NCBI GenBank assembly: GCA_016861105.1
Contig: BOKS01000015.1
Location: 62,001-126,000 of the forward strand
DNA from: Betaproteobacteria bacterium
Lineage (GTDB): Bacteria; Pseudomonadota; Gammaproteobacteria; Burkholderiales; Casimicrobiaceae
Reading direction: 5' to 3'
Length of the DNA: 64,000 bases
The translations under genes were made by a program, and so were the position numbers. Shown here one piece after another: positions 1-9,098 of the stretch. Each line of letters starts with the position of its first letter. The first letter of the stretch is position 1. Below the pieces are notes generated by a model. The model worked only from the letters and a program-made list of their open reading frames with translations. It made no database searches and was not told the origin of the DNA.

Positions 1-1039
1 CCGCGAGGTCGGTCGGGGGAATGGTCACGCCCCTGCCCGCCAGCGCGAGCGAGCGGGCCGACAGCGCGCGCTGGACGCCGTCCTGCAGCCAGGTGAAGCG
101 CCCCTCGAGCCGCGCGAGGTCCAAGGGCGCGACGTCCGCGGCGAGCTTCGTGCGCACGTCGGCAAGCTGCACGTCGGCGACGACTTCGCGGACGACGCCG
201 GCGTCGAAGTCGAACCACACGCGCAGCGCCCCGAGACCGCGCGACACGTCGACCGGCAGCGGCAGCCACTCGGACCACGCGGCCATGTCGGCGTAGTCGA
301 GCCGCAGGTAGAGGCGGCCGCGCGCGAGGTGCCACTGCCCGGGCTGCGCGGTGGCGAGGTCGCCGCGCAGGTCGATCGGCGCCGCGACCTCCGCCGGCGG
401 CGTGCCGGTCAGCCCGAAGCGGTGGTGGCCGTAGCGGTTCTCGAGCCGGAAGCCCACGCGGTCGAGCAGCAGCTGCGGAGCATTGCGCAGGTCGTCGTTC
501 CACGCGACCAGCGCGTCGCGCACCACGATCAGCGGCTGGCGCAGCAGCCACTCCGCCAGCGGGGCGTCGTCGCCGGCCGCCTGCGGATCGAACTCCAGGC
601 CGGCGACGTGCAGCCGCCCGGCCGTGTCGCGCCGGATCGACAGCCGCGGCCCCTCGATGGTCAGCGCGCGCAGGCGCAGGTCGAGCAGCGGCAGCGACGT
701 CCACGACACGACGGCGGCGACGCTGGGCAGCTCGACGAGCGGCTGCGTCGAGGCGCGCGCGGCGTCGTGCACGCGCAGGCCCTGCACGACGATCTCCGGG
801 TTCCACCCGTCCCAGCCGGTGAGGATCGCGTCGATCTCGACGGGGTGGCCGAGCTCGCCCGCGATCCACGCCGCGATGGCCTCGCGCTGCGACTCGACGT
901 TGGGCAGGACGACGTGGCGGACGACCAGCAGGAGAACGCACGCGATCGCGACGGCGACGGCGATCGCGGAGGCCGCGAAGCGGGCGACCCGCCTCATCGC
1001 GGCAGGCGCGCGCGCGGCGGGGCGCGGGTCGGAAGGCAT
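1..1039 (-). CDS. YhdP-like AsmA-family envelope protein, N-terminal part (runs off left edge)
   Basis: The minus strand is open from an ATG at 1039 to the window edge (346 codons, no stop). The N-terminus is short and basic, followed by one hydrophobic segment at about residues 19-42. The rest is AsmA-like sequence of the long YhdP/TIGR02099 type, including the stretch WIAGELGHPVEIDAI and an LTIEGPRLSI repeat-like strand. Family members are about 1,200-1,300 residue inner-membrane-anchored periplasmic proteins implicated in phospholipid transport to the outer membrane. It is divergent from glnE with about 80 bp between likely starts, which is the usual betaproteobacterial arrangement. A -10-like TACAAT lies upstream on the minus strand (1064-1059). 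The family call is from sequence character and context. Confidence 0.7.
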   Translation of the reverse strand, partial: MPSDPRPAARAPAAMRRVARFAASAIAVAVAIACVLLLVVRHVVLPNVESQREAIAAWIAGELGHPVEIDAILTGWDGWNPEIVVQGLRVHDAARASTQPLVELPSVAAVVSWTSLPLLDLRLRALTIEGPRLSIRRDTAGRLHVAGLEFDPQAAGDDAPLAEWLLRQPLIVVRDALVAWNDDLRNAPQLLLDRVGFRLENRYGHHRFGLTGTPPAEVAAPIDLRGDLATAQPGQWHLARGRLYLRLDYADMAAWSEWLPLPVDVSRGLGALRVWFDFDAGVVREVVADVQLADVRTKLAADVAPLDLARLEGRFTWLQDGVQRALSARSLALAGRGVTIPPTDLA

Positions 1040-1118
1040 AATGGAAAGCCCACGGACCATTGTAGCGGACGGGGCCCGCCGCCCGGGCGTTGCCGGCCGC
1101 CCAGACTGCCGACTTTTC

Positions 1119-3827
1119 ATGGAGCTCGACCGCGCCCTCGCGTTCAGCCGCTACGCCCAGCGCGCGCTGGCCGCCGACCCGGCGCTCGGAGCGTGGCTCG
1201 CCGCCACGGTCGACGCGCCGTTCGCCTGGCGCGACGAGGACGCCGCGATCGACGCCGCGGCGGACGCCGAGACGCTCGGGCGCACGCTGCGCGCCGTGCG
1301 GCGGCGCGCGATGCTGCACACGCTCGCGCGCGACCTCACGCGGCGGGCCGCGCTGCCCGAGGTCTGCGGCGTGGTGACGCGCCTCGCCGAGCGCGCGATC
1401 GACGCCGCCGTGCGCGTCCACCACCGCGCGCTCGCGGACGCGTGCGGCGACCCGCTGGGCGAGGAGTCGGGCGCGCCGCAGCAGCTCGTCGTCGTCGGCA
1501 TGGGCAAGCTCGGCGGCGGCGAGCTCAACGTCTCCTCCGACGTCGACCTCGTGTTCGTCTATCCCGAGGAGGGGGAGACCGCCGGAGCGCGGCGGACGTC
1601 GAACCGCGAGTTCTTCGAGCGCCTGGGACGGCGCGTCATCGCGACGCTGCACGAGTCGACGGCGCACGGCTACGTGTTCCGCGTCGACATGCGCCTGCGC
1701 CCCTACGGCGACAGCGGTCCGCTCGCCGTCCCCTACACGGCGCTGGAGCAGTACCTGCTCACGCAGGGCCGCGCGTGGGAGCGCTACGCCTGGCTCAAGG
1801 CGCGCGCGCTGACCGGCGGGGACGGCGACGCGCTCGCGCAGATCGTCGAGCCGTTCGTGTTCCGCAAGTACCTCGACTACGACGCCTACGAGGGGCTGCG
1901 CGGCGTGCACCGCCAGATCCGCGAGCAGGGCCGGCGCCGCGACTACGCGGGCAACGTCAAGCTCGGCGACGGCGGCATCCGCGAGATCGAGTTCATCGCG
2001 CAGGCGATCCAGATCGTGCGCGGCGGCCGCGAGCCCGCGCTGCGCGTGCGCGGCACGCTGCCCGCGCTCGCCGCGATCGCCGCGCGCGGCCTGCTGCCGG
2101 GGCCGGTATGCGACCGCCTGCGCGAGGCCTACGTCTTCCTGCGCGAAGTCGAGCACAGGCTGCAGTACCGCGACGACCAGCAGACGCAGGAGCTGCCCGG
2201 CGACGACGCCGAGCGCGACGCCCTCGCGCAGGCCTGCGACCTGCCGGACGCCGCGGCGCTGGAGCGGCGGCTGCGGGCGGTGCGCGGCGACGTCGTCGAG
2301 CACTTCGTCGCCGTGCTGGGCGCCGCGCCCGGCGCGGACGCGCACGGACCGCTCGCCGCCGTCTGGTTCGATCCGGAGCTCGCCTCGTCGCACGAGGCGC
2401 TCGCCGGCGCCGGCTTCGGCGCCCCCGGCGACCTCGCCGCGCGGCTGCGCGCGATCCGCAACGGCCTGCGCTACCAGCAGCTCCCCGCGCTGTCGCGCGA
2501 GCGCTTCGACACGCTCGTCCCGCGCCTGCTCGAGGCGGCGTCGCACGCCGCGAAGGACGCGCAGGCGCCGGACGCCGTCTTCGCGCGCCTGATGGACCTG
2601 CTCGAGGCGGTCAGCCGCCGCAGCGCCTACCTCGCGCTTCTGATCGAGCACCCGCCGCTGCTGCCGCGCCTCGCGACCCTGATGGGCGCGTCGGCGTGGG
2701 CGGCCGCCTACCTCACGCGGCACCCGATCCTGCTCGACGAGCTGCTCGACGCGCGCATCCTCTTCGCCGAGCCCGACTGGGACGCGTGGCGCGGCGAGCT
2801 CGACGCGCAGCTCGCGGCGGCCGGCGACGATCCGGAGCGCCAGATGGACGCGCTGCGCCACTTCCAGCACGCGCAGCTGTTCCGCCTGCTCGTCCAGGAC
2901 CTCGCGGGGCAGCTCACGGTCGAGCGGCTCGCCGACCACCTGTCGGCGCTGGCGGACGTCGTCATCGCCGCGACGCTCCGCGAGTGCTGGCGCCACCTGC
3001 GCGGCCCGCAGGCGCCCGCGCCGCGCTTCGCCGTCGTCGGCTACGGCAAGCTCGGCGGCAAGGAACTGGGCTACGCCTCCGACCTCGACCTCGTCTTCCT
3101 CTACGACGTCGACGAGCGCGTACCCGAGGCCGACCTCGCGCCGGAGCGCTACGCGCGGCTCGGCCAGCGGATCGTCACCTGGCTCACCAGCACCACCGCC
3201 GCCGGCCAGCTCTACGAGACCGACCTGCGGCTGCGTCCGGACGGCGCGAGCGGACTGATCGTGTCGAGCCTCGCCGCGTTCCGGCGCTACCAGCGCGAGC
3301 AGGCGTGGACCTGGGAGCACCAGGCGCTGACGCGCGCGCGCTTCGTCTGCGGGGACGCGGGCATCGGCGCCGCGTTCGAGGCCGAGCGCGAGGCGATCCT
3401 GCGGCTGCCACGCGAGCCGTCCGCCCTCGCCGCCGACGTGCTGGCGATGCGCCGGCGGATGCACGAGGGCCACCCGAACCCGACGTCCGACTTCGACCTC
3501 AAGCACGACGCGGGCGGCATGGTCGACGTCGAGTTCGCCGTGCAGTACCTCGTGCTCGCCCACGCGCACGCGCACGCCGCGCTGACGCGCAACGCCGGCA
3601 ACATCGCGCTGCTGCTGCTGGCGGGCGAGCTGGGCCTCGTCCCGGCGGCCCTCGCCGCCGACGTCGCCGACGCCTACCGCGCCTACCGCCGCCAGCAGCA
3701 CGCGGTGCGCCTCACCGGCGCCGCGCACGCCCGCGTCGACCCGGCGCCGCACGCCGCACGCCGCGCCGCGGTCCGGGCGCTGTGGGACCACGTGCTCGGG
3801 GCCGCGGAGCTCGCCGCCGTCGCCTGA
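1119..3827 (+). CDS. glnE: Bifunctional glutamine synthetase adenylyltransferase / adenylyl-removing enzyme
   Basis: GlnE attaches AMP to glutamine synthetase (inactivation) or removes it, under control of P-II protein and glutamine. The 902-residue product carries both nucleotidyltransferase cores: GMGKLGGGELNVSSDVDLVF in the N-terminal half (de-adenylylation) and GYGKLGGKELGYASDLDLVF in the C-terminal half (adenylylation). Each has the two metal-binding aspartates. Length is slightly under the usual 930-950. I chose the ATG at 1119 because the sequence after it (MELDRALAFSRYAQ) resembles family N-termini. An in-frame ATG at 1041 would add 26 residues, so the start is uncertain. A P-II gene lies at 14.1 kb, not adjacent. 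Confidence 0.93.
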   Translation: MELDRALAFSRYAQRALAADPALGAWLAATVDAPFAWRDEDAAIDAAADAETLGRTLRAVRRRAMLHTLARDLTRRAALPEVCGVVTRLAERAIDAAVRVHHRALADACGDPLGEESGAPQQLVVVGMGKLGGGELNVSSDVDLVFVYPEEGETAGARRTSNREFFERLGRRVIATLHESTAHGYVFRVDMRLRPYGDSGPLAVPYTALEQYLLTQGRAWERYAWLKARALTGGDGDALAQIVEPFVFRKYLDYDAYEGLRGVHRQIREQGRRRDYAGNVKLGDGGIREIEFIAQAIQIVRGGREPALRVRGTLPALAAIAARGLLPGPVCDRLREAYVFLREVEHRLQYRDDQQTQELPGDDAERDALAQACDLPDAAALERRLRAVRGDVVEHFVAVLGAAPGADAHGPLAAVWFDPELASSHEALAGAGFGAPGDLAARLRAIRNGLRYQQLPALSRERFDTLVPRLLEAASHAAKDAQAPDAVFARLMDLLEAVSRRSAYLALLIEHPPLLPRLATLMGASAWAAAYLTRHPILLDELLDARILFAEPDWDAWRGELDAQLAAAGDDPERQMDALRHFQHAQLFRLLVQDLAGQLTVERLADHLSALADVVIAATLRECWRHLRGPQAPAPRFAVVGYGKLGGKELGYASDLDLVFLYDVDERVPEADLAPERYARLGQRIVTWLTSTTAAGQLYETDLRLRPDGASGLIVSSLAAFRRYQREQAWTWEHQALTRARFVCGDAGIGAAFEAEREAILRLPREPSALAADVLAMRRRMHEGHPNPTSDFDLKHDAGGMVDVEFAVQYLVLAHAHAHAALTRNAGNIALLLLAGELGLVPAALAADVADAYRAYRRQQHAVRLTGAAHARVDPAPHAARRAAVRALWDHVLGAAELAAVA

Positions 3828-3901
3828 CGCCCGCGGGCGGGCGCGGCGAGCCGTTCGGCTACAATGGCGCGTTTCGCGAACGCCCGAGGGGAAACGCCGC
3901 C

Positions 3902-4825
3902 ATGTCGATGGCCCAACGCGACGGATGGATCTGGTACGACGGCACCATGGTGCCGTGGCGCGAGGCGACCACGCACGTCCTCACGCACACGCTGCACTAC
4001 GGCATGGGTGTCTTCGAGGGCGTCCGCTGCTACCGCACCGACGACGGCCCGGCGATCTTCCGGCTCGCCGACCACACCGACCGCCTGTTCCGCTCGGCGC
4101 AGATCTTCGGCATGAAGATCCCATTCTCGAAGGAGGAGGTGAGCGAGGCGCAGAAGGAGTGCGTGCGGCGCAATGCGCTCGACGCCTGCTACATCCGCCC
4201 GATCGCGTTCTACGGCAGCAACGCGATGGGCGTGGCCGCGAAGACCAACCCCGTGCTGCTCGCCATCGCCGCGTGGCCGTGGGGGGCCTACCTCGGCGCC
4301 GAGGGCCTCGAGAAGGGCATCCGCGTCAAGACGTCCTCGTACACGCACCACCACCCGAACGTGACGATGTGCAAGGCGAAGGCCGTCGGCAACTACCCGG
4401 TGTCGATCCTTGCCAACCAGGAGGCGACGCACGACGGCTACGACGAGGCGATGCTGCTCGACCCGCAGGGCTACCTGTGCCAGGGCTCGGGCGAGAACGT
4501 CTTCATCGTCCTCGACGGCGCGCTGCACACGCCGGACCTTTCCGGCGGCGCGCTCGAGGGCATCACGCGCGCGACGATCATCGAGTTCGCGCGCGAGCTC
4601 GGCATCCCCGTGCACGAGCGGCGCATCAGCCGCGACGAGGTCTACGTGGCCGACGAGGCGTTCTTCACCGGGACCGCCGCGGAGGTGACGCCGATCCGCG
4701 AGTACGACCACCGGCCGATCGGCAGCGGCTCGCGCGGGCCGGTGACCGCGCGGCTGCAGCAGCTCTTCTTCGACACGGTCAACGGGCGCAACGCCGCCAG
4801 GCGGCACTGGCTCGCGAAGGTGTAG
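3902..4825 (+). CDS. ilvE: Branched-chain-amino-acid aminotransferase
   Basis: This PLP enzyme catalyses the last step of valine, leucine and isoleucine synthesis and the first step of their breakdown. The 307-residue length is typical of fold-type IV aminotransferases. The N-terminal signature LTHTLHYGMGVFEGVRCY is present. The PLP lysine lies in the segment TMCKAKAVGNY, and the late motifs GSGENVF and FFTGTAAEVTPI (phosphate-binding region) are intact. The start ATG follows the purine-rich GAGGGGAAACG. A TACAAT -10-like hexamer at 3860-3865 suggests its own promoter. Four bases separate it from the zinc-ribbon gene, so the two are probably cotranscribed. Confidence 0.95.
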   Translation: MSMAQRDGWIWYDGTMVPWREATTHVLTHTLHYGMGVFEGVRCYRTDDGPAIFRLADHTDRLFRSAQIFGMKIPFSKEEVSEAQKECVRRNALDACYIRPIAFYGSNAMGVAAKTNPVLLAIAAWPWGAYLGAEGLEKGIRVKTSSYTHHHPNVTMCKAKAVGNYPVSILANQEATHDGYDEAMLLDPQGYLCQGSGENVFIVLDGALHTPDLSGGALEGITRATIIEFARELGIPVHERRISRDEVYVADEAFFTGTAAEVTPIREYDHRPIGSGSRGPVTARLQQLFFDTVNGRNAARRHWLAKV

Positions 4826-4828
4826 CGC

Positions 4829-5026
4829 ATGGCGGGCACGCAGGAGCTGCCGGCCGTCGTCGTCCGGCCCGAGGACCTCCCGGTGCATTGCCCGAATCCG
4901 GCGATGCCGCTGTGGAGCTCGCACCCTCGCGTCTTCCTCGACATCGAGAACGCGGGCGAGGTGCGCTGCCCCTACTGCGGCACGCTCTACCGCCTCGAGG
5001 GCGGCGCGCGCAAGGGCGCGCACTGA
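4829..5026 (+). CDS. Small zinc-finger protein (zf-CHCC type)
   Basis: The 65-residue protein has the pattern CPNP..LW.SHPRVFLDI followed by CPYCGTLY. That gives a Cys/His/Cys/Cys zinc site like the zf-CHCC domain related to the NDUFS6 accessory subunit of complex I. Such small proteins commonly sit between ilvE and waaF in betaproteobacteria. The biochemical role is not established in bacteria. A part in iron-sulfur or redox-complex maturation is inference only. Confidence 0.85.
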   Translation: MAGTQELPAVVVRPEDLPVHCPNPAMPLWSSHPRVFLDIENAGEVRCPYCGTLYRLEGGARKGAH

Positions 5027-5105
5027 CGCGGACGCGGGCCTGACGCGCGCCTCGCATCGCCGGCCCCGCGCTGCGGCCCCGCCCCCGCCCTCCCGGCCGC
5101 CACGC

Positions 5106-6137
5106 GTGCACAGCCCGGAGCGCATCCTGCTGGTCGCCCCTTCGTGGGTGGGCGACGCGATCCTGACGGAGCCGCTCGTCGCGCTGCTGCGCGAGCCGTA
5201 CGCCGACCCGGTGGTCGACGTGCTCGCGCCGCCGTGGTGCGCGCCGGTGTACGCGCGGATGCGCGGCATCCGCCGCATCCTCGAGAGCCCCCTCGCGCAC
5301 GGCAAGCTCGACCTTCGCGCGAGGCGCGAGCTCGGCACGGAGCTGGCCGCCGCCGCCTACACGCGCGCGATCGTGCTGCCGAACTCGTGGAAGTCGGCGC
5401 TCGCGCCGTTCCTCGCGCGGATCCCGCGGCGCACCGGCTACCGCGGCGAGTACCGCTACGGCCTGCTGAACGACGTGCGCCGCCTCGACCGCAAGGGCAC
5501 GCCGCGGCTCGTCGACCGCTTCGCCGCGCTGGCGGCGCCGCCGGGCGCGCTGGTGCCGACGCCGCCCGCCCCGGTGCTCGTGCCGGACGCGGGCAACCGC
5601 AGCGCCGCCGCACGCGCGCTGCACCTGCGCACCGACACGCCCGTCGTCGTGCTCTGCCCGGGCGCCGAGTACGGGCCGGCGAAGCGCTGGCCGCCCACGC
5701 ACTTCGCGGACGTCGCCGCGCGCTTCCTCGCGCAGGGCGTGCAGGTGTGGATCGTCGGCTCGCCGAACGACAAGCTCGCCGCCTCGTCGGTGCTGCAGGC
5801 CGCCGGCGAGGCCGGGCGCGCGATCCGCGACCTCGCGGGCCGCACCGACCTCGGGACGGCGATCGACCTGCTGTCGCTCGCGCGCGTGGTGGTCTCCAAC
5901 GACTCCGGGCTGATGCATGCGGCCGCCGCCGTGGGCGCGCCGGTGGTCGCGCTGTTCGGCTCGTCGTCGCCGGTCTACACCCCGCCGCTGTCGCCGGTCG
6001 CGAAGGTCGCGCGCATCGACATCGCGTGCAGCCCGTGCTTCAAGCGCGAGTGCCCGCTGGGGCACTTCAAGTGCATGCGCGAGCTCGCGCCGGCGACGGT
6101 TTACAATCTCGCGCGCGCGGCCGTCGACCTCGGCTGA
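5106..6137 (+). CDS. waaF: ADP-heptose:LPS heptosyltransferase II
   Basis: This is a GT9 glycosyltransferase that adds the second heptose to the inner core of lipopolysaccharide on the cytoplasmic face of the inner membrane. The 343-residue length is typical. The N-terminus ILLVAPSWVGDAILTEPL is the conserved heptosyltransferase start. The C-terminal nucleotide-sugar motif reads VSNDSGLMHAAAAVGAPVVA followed by LFGSSSP. Translation appears to start at GTG (5106), since no ATG lies at the right place. It follows the ilvE/zinc-ribbon pair by 79 bp on the same strand. Its presence shows a Gram-negative envelope with a heptose core. Confidence 0.92.
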   Translation: MHSPERILLVAPSWVGDAILTEPLVALLREPYADPVVDVLAPPWCAPVYARMRGIRRILESPLAHGKLDLRARRELGTELAAAAYTRAIVLPNSWKSALAPFLARIPRRTGYRGEYRYGLLNDVRRLDRKGTPRLVDRFAALAAPPGALVPTPPAPVLVPDAGNRSAAARALHLRTDTPVVVLCPGAEYGPAKRWPPTHFADVAARFLAQGVQVWIVGSPNDKLAASSVLQAAGEAGRAIRDLAGRTDLGTAIDLLSLARVVVSNDSGLMHAAAAVGAPVVALFGSSSPVYTPPLSPVAKVARIDIACSPCFKRECPLGHFKCMRELAPATVYNLARAAVDLG

Positions 6138-6190
6138 CGCGGCCCGCGTCGGCGCGCGCGGGGATCGCCTTCACCACCACACACAGCCGC

Positions 6191-6622
6191 ATGGGCAAGC
6201 CCCGGACGCCGCCGATCTACACCTCGCCGCAGGACGCGGCGGCCGCGTTTTACCAGGCGATCGAGGCGCGGGACATCGAGGCGATGATGGCCGCGTGGGC
6301 CGACGACGAGGACATCGTCTGCGTGCACCCGGGCGGCCCGCGGCTCGTCGGCTACGACGCCGTGCGCGCCTCGTGGGAGCAGATCTTCGCCGCCGACGCG
6401 CGGCTCTCCTTCCGCCTCGACCAGGTCGTCGTCATCGAGACCGTCGGCCTCGCCATGCAGAGCGCGGTGGAAAAGGTGACCGCGGCCACGGGCGAGGGCT
6501 CGGGCACCGCGATCGCCACCAACGTGTTCATGCGCACGCCTTCCGGGTGGCGCATGGTCTGCCACCACGCGTCGCCCGCGGCGGCCTCCGCGGCCGTGGA
6601 GCCGAAGGGGCCGCTGCACTAG
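6191..6622 (+). CDS. NTF2-like / SnoaL-like DUF4440-type protein
   Basis: This 143-residue protein has the cone-shaped NTF2-like pattern: AAAAFYQAIEARDIEAMMAAW near the start, VHPGGPRLVGYDAVRASW in the middle and a C-terminal strand GWRMVCHHAS. Proteins of this type include ketosteroid-isomerase-like enzymes and stress-associated proteins of unknown ligand. The central VHPGG is the usual signature of the proteobacterial subgroup. It lies 53 bp after waaF, so it may share its transcript. No specific substrate can be assigned. Confidence 0.75.
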   Translation: MGKPRTPPIYTSPQDAAAAFYQAIEARDIEAMMAAWADDEDIVCVHPGGPRLVGYDAVRASWEQIFAADARLSFRLDQVVVIETVGLAMQSAVEKVTAATGEGSGTAIATNVFMRTPSGWRMVCHHASPAAASAAVEPKGPLH

Positions 6623-6690
6623 GGCCTGGTCAGGCGATGGCCGCAGGCGCGACGGGTCGCGCCCGCGCGCCCCTCATTGTTGCTCGCCTT

Positions 6691-6711
6691 GCGAATACGC
6701 CCGGTATTCGC
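6691..6711. repeat. Short inverted repeat between convergent genes
   Basis: GCGAATAC, a 5-base loop GCCCG, then GTATTCGC: a perfect 8-bp stem. It lies in the 125-bp gap where the NTF2-like gene (plus) and tldD (minus) converge. The gap also begins with AGGGCCTG (6621), the same start as the element at 20072. There is no strong T-run, so it is a hairpin of possible transcript-end function rather than a textbook terminator. Confidence 0.55.
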
Positions 6712-6747
6712 GGCCGCGAGCGACGCGGGGCGGGCGCGCCCCGCGGC

Positions 6748-8196
6748 TCACGCGCCCGTTCCGCCGACGGTCAGGCCGTCGATGCGCAGCGTGGGCTGGC
6801 CCACGCCGACCGGCACGCTCTGGCCGTCCTTGCCGCAGGTGCCGATGCCGGTGTCGAGGCGCAGGTCGTTGCCGATCATCGACACGCGCGTCAGCACGTC
6901 GGGCCCGTTGCCGATCAGCGTCGCGCCCTTGACCGGATAGGCGAGCTTGCCGCGCTCGATCCGCCACGCCTCGGCGGCCGAGAATACGAACTTGCCGCTC
7001 GTGATGTCGACCTGGCCGCCGCCGAAGTTGACGGCGTACAGCCCGTCCTGCACGGACGCGATGATCTCGCCCGGATCGCGGTCGCCGTTCAGCATCACGG
7101 TGTTGGTCATCCGCGGCATCGGCAGGTGCGCGAACGACTCGCGCCGGCCGTTGCCCGTCATCGGCACGCCCATCAGCGCCGCGTTCATCGCGTCCTGCAT
7201 GTAGCCGCGCAGGATGCCGTCCTCGATCAGCACCGTGCGCCGCGTCGGGTTCCCCTCGTCGTCGAGGTTGAGCGAGCCGCGGCGGTGCTCGAGCGTGCCG
7301 TCGTCGACGACGGTGACGCCGGGCGCCGCCACGCGCTGGCCGACGCGGTTGGCGAACGCGCTCGTGCCCTTGCGGTTGAAGTCGCCCTCGAGGCCGTGCC
7401 CGATCGCCTCGTGCAGCAGGATGCCCGGCCAGCCGGGCCCGAGCACGACGGTCATCGACCCCGCGGGGGCTGGCCGCGCCCCCAGGTTGAGCAGCGCCTG
7501 GTCCACGGCCTGCTTCGCGTACTGCCGCAGCAGCGCATCGTCGAAGTAGGCGTAGTCGAAGCGCCCGCCGCCGCCCGCGAAGCCCTGCTCGCGCCGTCCG
7601 TGCTCCTCGGCGATCACCGTCACCGAGACGCGCACGAGCGGCCGCACGTCCGCCGCGACCAGGCCGTCGCTGCGCGCGACGAGGACGGTCTCGTGCTCGC
7701 CCGCGAGCGTGGCCATCACCTGCACGACGCGCGGGTCGAGCGCGCGCGCGTAGTCCTCGACGCGGTGCAGCAGCGAGACCTTGTCGGCTTCGGGCAGGCT
7801 CGCCACCGGGTCGGCGAGCGCGTAGAGCGCGTGCGGGGTCCCGTGGCGCACGAGGGGCGCGACGGCCGAGTGCCCCTGGCGTCCGATCGCGCGGACGGCG
7901 ACCGCGGCCTCGTCGAGCGCGCGCGGCGAGACGTCGTCGGAATAGGCGAACGCCTGCCGGTCGCCGGCGACCGCGCGCACACCCACGCCGGCGTCAATCG
8001 AGAACGAGCCGGACTTGACGATCCCTTCCTCCAGGCTCCAGCTCTCGAAGCGCGAGTGCTGGAAATACAGGTCCGCGAAATCCACGTCGTGCGTGTGGAT
8101 GGACGCCAGCACCCGGTCGAGGCGCGGGCGGTCGAGGTCGGCCGCGGCGAGGAGCAGGCGCTCCGCGGCGGCGAGGTCGGGCGTGGCAATCGGCAT
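6748..8196 (-). CDS. tldD: TldD metalloprotease
   Basis: TldD forms a heterodimer with TldE/PmbA and degrades unfolded peptides, completing maturation of some peptide antibiotics and clearing antitoxins. The zinc motif LLHEAIGHGLEGDF (HExxxH) is intact. The 482-residue length from the ATG at 8196 equals the family norm. An in-frame ATG at 8256 would add 20 residues of low-complexity sequence and was not chosen. In related genomes tldD lies near glnE and yhdP, as it does loosely here. Its usual partner pmbA is not in the window. Confidence 0.95.
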   Translation of the reverse strand: MPIATPDLAAAERLLLAAADLDRPRLDRVLASIHTHDVDFADLYFQHSRFESWSLEEGIVKSGSFSIDAGVGVRAVAGDRQAFAYSDDVSPRALDEAAVAVRAIGRQGHSAVAPLVRHGTPHALYALADPVASLPEADKVSLLHRVEDYARALDPRVVQVMATLAGEHETVLVARSDGLVAADVRPLVRVSVTVIAEEHGRREQGFAGGGGRFDYAYFDDALLRQYAKQAVDQALLNLGARPAPAGSMTVVLGPGWPGILLHEAIGHGLEGDFNRKGTSAFANRVGQRVAAPGVTVVDDGTLEHRRGSLNLDDEGNPTRRTVLIEDGILRGYMQDAMNAALMGVPMTGNGRRESFAHLPMPRMTNTVMLNGDRDPGEIIASVQDGLYAVNFGGGQVDITSGKFVFSAAEAWRIERGKLAYPVKGATLIGNGPDVLTRVSMIGNDLRLDTGIGTCGKDGQSVPVGVGQPTLRIDGLTVGGTGA

Positions 8197-8314
8197 GGTC
8201 GGCGGCGCGTGAGGAGGCGTGGACGATCGCCCGCGCCCGGGCGCGCGCGCGTCCACCCCGCCAGTCTACAGTGGGGACGCCCCGCGGTCCGGACAAGCGG
8301 CGCGGCGCTTCGTC

Positions 8315-9040
8315 CTACGCGGCCTTGATGCCGAGGTAGGTGGCGGCGACCTTCGGGTCGCTCGCGAGGTCCGCCGCGCGCCCGTGCGTGGCGACGTCGC
8401 CGGTCTCGAGCACGTACCCGTAGTCGGCGACCTGCAGCGCGGCGCGCGCGTTCTGCTCGACCAGCAGGATCGTGACCCCGCCCGCGCGCAGCTGCGCGAC
8501 GATGGCGAAGATCTCCTTGACGATCAGCGGCGCGAGGCCGAGCGACGGCTCGTCGAGCATCAGGAGCCTCGGCCGGCCCATCAGCGCGCGGCCGAGCGCG
8601 AGCATCTGGCGCTCGCCGCCCGACAGCGTGCCCGCGAGCTGCACGCGGCGCTGATGCAGCCGCGGGAAGCGATGGTAGACCTCGTCCAGCGCCCGGCGCG
8701 CGGCGCGCTCGCCCTCGCCGCGGCGCGCGAAGGCGCCGAGCTGCAGGTTGTCCTCGACGCTCATGCCGGCGAAGAGCTCCCGCCGCTCGGGCACGAGCAC
8801 GAGGCCGCGCGCGACGCGCTGCTCGACCGACAGCCGCTCCAGCGGCTCGCCGAGGTAGCGGATGCTGCCGCGGGCGGGCAGCAGGCCCATGACCGCGCCG
8901 AGCATCGTCGTCTTGCCGGCGCCGTTGGGCCCGATCACGGTCACGATGCTGCCTTCCGCGGCGGTCAGGGCGACGTGGTGGACCGCCTCGACCTTGCCGT
9001 AGGACACCGACAGGTCGGCGACCTCGAGGAGCGCACTCAC
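8315..9040 (-). CDS. livF: Branched-chain-amino-acid-type ABC transporter ATPase LivF
   Basis: This is one of the two ATPases of a HAAT/Liv-family importer. The 241-residue protein has Walker [10 protein letters not shown], the C-loop [16 protein letters not shown] and Walker [14 protein letters not shown], all canonical for LivF. It is the last gene of the minus-strand operon livK-livH-livMG-livF, 58 bp after livMG. The transported compound is not determined by the ATPase. The cluster carries no catabolic gene that would point to a substrate. Confidence 0.92.
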   Translation of the reverse strand: MSALLEVADLSVSYGKVEAVHHVALTAAEGSIVTVIGPNGAGKTTMLGAVMGLLPARGSIRYLGEPLERLSVEQRVARGLVLVPERRELFAGMSVEDNLQLGAFARRGEGERAARRALDEVYHRFPRLHQRRVQLAGTLSGGERQMLALGRALMGRPRLLMLDEPSLGLAPLIVKEIFAIVAQLRAGGVTILLVEQNARAALQVADYGYVLETGDVATHGRAADLASDPKVAATYLGIKAA

Positions 9041-9098
9041 TCGACGACCCTCCGCGCGCGGCGGGCCGGCACGTCGCGGCGGCGCGCCGCGTCCGCGG

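Noticed and set aside
329..4825. A 1,498-codon plus-strand open frame covering yhdP, glnE and ilvE
   Set aside because: It is the wrong-frame shadow of GC-rich genes (Arg/Ala-rich nonsense) until it meets the true ilvE frame at 3902. Only that end is real.
6674..6967. Small minus-strand gene overlapping the tldD end
   Set aside because: Wrong-frame shadow of tldD with Arg/Ala/Asp-rich sequence.
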